Below, piece after piece: positions 4,861 to 5,723 of a stretch of 5,723 nt of DNA. Numbering within the stretch: the first letter of the stretch is position 1; every line of letters begins with the position of its first letter. Below the pieces are notes generated by a model. It had not been told where the DNA came from and searched no databases. It saw nothing but the letters and a program-made list of their open reading frames with translations. A program made the translations under genes and the position numbers. This DNA comes from Chloroflexota bacterium. Lineage in GTDB: Bacteria > Chloroflexota > Anaerolineae > JACRMK01. The stretch spans positions 1 through 5,723 of the forward strand of contig JACQEC010000176.1 in NCBI GenBank assembly GCA_016200765.1. The letters are read 5' to 3'.

Positions 4861-5723
4861 ATGACCAAGATCATCACCGGCAAGGTATTCGTGGTTGGCG
4901 ACGACGTGAACACCGACGAGATCATCCCGGCGCGCTGGTGCACGACCACCGACCTCGATACGCTGGGGCCGCACGCGCTGGAAGACCTGCACCCCAGCAA
5001 AAGCCCGGCGGGCCTGCCGTTCCAGCCGGGCGCGTACGATATTATCGTGGCAGGCGAGAACTTCGGCTGTGGCTCATCGCGCGAGGTCGCGCCGATTGCG
5101 CTGATGAAGGCGGGCATCAAGGTCGTGATCGCCAAGTCGTTTGCGCGCATCTACTACCGCAACGCCGTCAACACCGGCCTGCCCATCACCCGCAACTACA
5201 CGCTGGCTAACGAAGCCGAGACGGGCGAAATGCTCACGGTGGACGCGGCGAGCGAGGCGTTCCTCGGCACGATGGCGCCGATCCACCGCACCATCCTGCA
5301 GGCCGGCGGGCTGACCGCCTTCAACAAGAGCGGCCAGAAGATTCCGCGGCCCTCCGCGCCGCCGCGCCCGATGACCGTGTCGGAAAAGATATTGGCGAAA
5401 GCATCGGATGTGGATTACGTCGAGCCGGGCATGTTGGTCTATGCGACGGTGGATCGCGTCATCACCCACGAACTGACCCTGCCGGTCGCCGTCGAGCAGT
5501 TCCGCATCGGCTACGGCGATGACGCGCAAATCAAAGAGTCCGACAAGATTCTGTTCGTCGCCGATCATACCATCCAGATTCCTCTCATCCGCGACGACTG
5601 GCAGTCGCAGATCATGATTGAGAAGTCGTCGCAGTACGTCAAAGAACTGGGCATCAAGAACGCCTTCCTGCCGCCCGCGCCGTTCACCTCGCAAGGCATC
5701 TGCCACGTGCTCTTCCCCGAACT
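4861..5723 (+). CDS. leuD-leuC: Fused 3-isopropylmalate dehydratase small-large subunit (LeuD-LeuC), partial
   Basis: The frame starts at ATG 4861 (AGAGGA upstream) and is open to the window end, giving 287 residues of a longer protein. Residues 1 to about 150 are the aconitase-family swivel domain (LeuD type): D14-D-V-N-T-D-E-I-I-P23, then G65-E-N-F-G-C-G-S-S-R74-E, and A91-K-S-F-A-R-I-Y-Y-R-N. A Pro-rich linker (about 160-170) leads to the start of a LeuC-type catalytic domain: M171-T-V-S-E-K-I-L-A, I201-T-H203-E, A234-D235-H236, and G279-I-C281-H-V-L-F-P-E. The [4Fe-4S] cysteines lie beyond the window. The family isomerises 2- to 3-isopropylmalate in leucine synthesis, but homoaconitate or a related substrate is possible. 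Small before large is opposite to aconitase A and like AcnB. ATG 5371 has no ribosome binding site and no stop precedes it, so a true fusion is favoured. Confidence 0.9.
   Translation, partial: MTKIITGKVFVVGDDVNTDEIIPARWCTTTDLDTLGPHALEDLHPSKSPAGLPFQPGAYDIIVAGENFGCGSSREVAPIALMKAGIKVVIAKSFARIYYRNAVNTGLPITRNYTLANEAETGEMLTVDAASEAFLGTMAPIHRTILQAGGLTAFNKSGQKIPRPSAPPRPMTVSEKILAKASDVDYVEPGMLVYATVDRVITHELTLPVAVEQFRIGYGDDAQIKESDKILFVADHTIQIPLIRDDWQSQIMIEKSSQYVKELGIKNAFLPPAPFTSQGICHVLFPE

Noticed and set aside
5371..5723. Separate leuC gene starting at ATG 5371
   Set aside because: The frame is continuous with LeuD, with no stop between, and there is no ribosome binding site before 5371. A fusion is the simpler reading.

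Overview
This is a GC-rich bacterial window with every confident gene on the + strand. The genes belong to ordinary families but form a mixed set, not one pathway: a small unknown protein, a PHP-domain phosphoesterase, a redoxin, a NuoI-type ferredoxin subunit, a slipin, a cation diffusion facilitator (CDF) transporter with an enlarged tail, and a fused LeuD-LeuC dehydratase cut by the right edge. The lone nuoI, the heptad-based palindromic repeats, the leaderless-type promoter and the GTAGGGGCGAAGC repeat would suit a Chloroflexota-like (perhaps Anaerolineae) genome. That placement is inference from style, not proof.

Layout. Positions 1-137 hold what looks like a back-to-back promoter region, with possibly the first codons of a leftward gene. 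An 87-residue unknown protein (138-401) is followed after 24 bases by a PHP phosphoesterase (426-1172). The PHP start codon lies only 6 bases after a perfect extended -10 box, as in a leaderless mRNA. Next is a thioredoxin-fold redoxin (1191-1676), then a 126-base spacer, then nuoI (1803-2333) and, 30 bases on, a slipin (2364-3137). A 133-base gap carries a long heptad-phased inverted repeat. A 474-residue CDF transporter (3271-4695) follows. Its stop codon lies inside a second palindromic element (4692-4762). A TATAAT box and a good ribosome binding site then lead into leuD-leuC (4861 to the edge).

The most notable signal is at the end of the redoxin. Its in-frame TGA (1674-1676) follows Phe-Lys-Pro-Gly. 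Reading through it as selenocysteine adds U-T-S-R-Q-L-D-E-L-V before a TAG at 1704. A 5-bp hairpin whose 5-base loop has G in second position starts that loop 23 bases after the TGA, which suits the general bacterial SECIS pattern. The protein has only one cysteine (C43, in a CxxS motif), so a C-terminal selenol would supply the missing redox partner. This is a hypothesis from sequence and needs homologue and genome checks.

Other points of interest are the CDF with three tandem C-terminal domains, the swivel-first LeuD-LeuC fusion (the order seen in AcnB), and two different intergenic palindromic repeat families. nuoI and the slipin are close enough to be co-transcribed; the remaining genes appear to be separate or loosely linked units.
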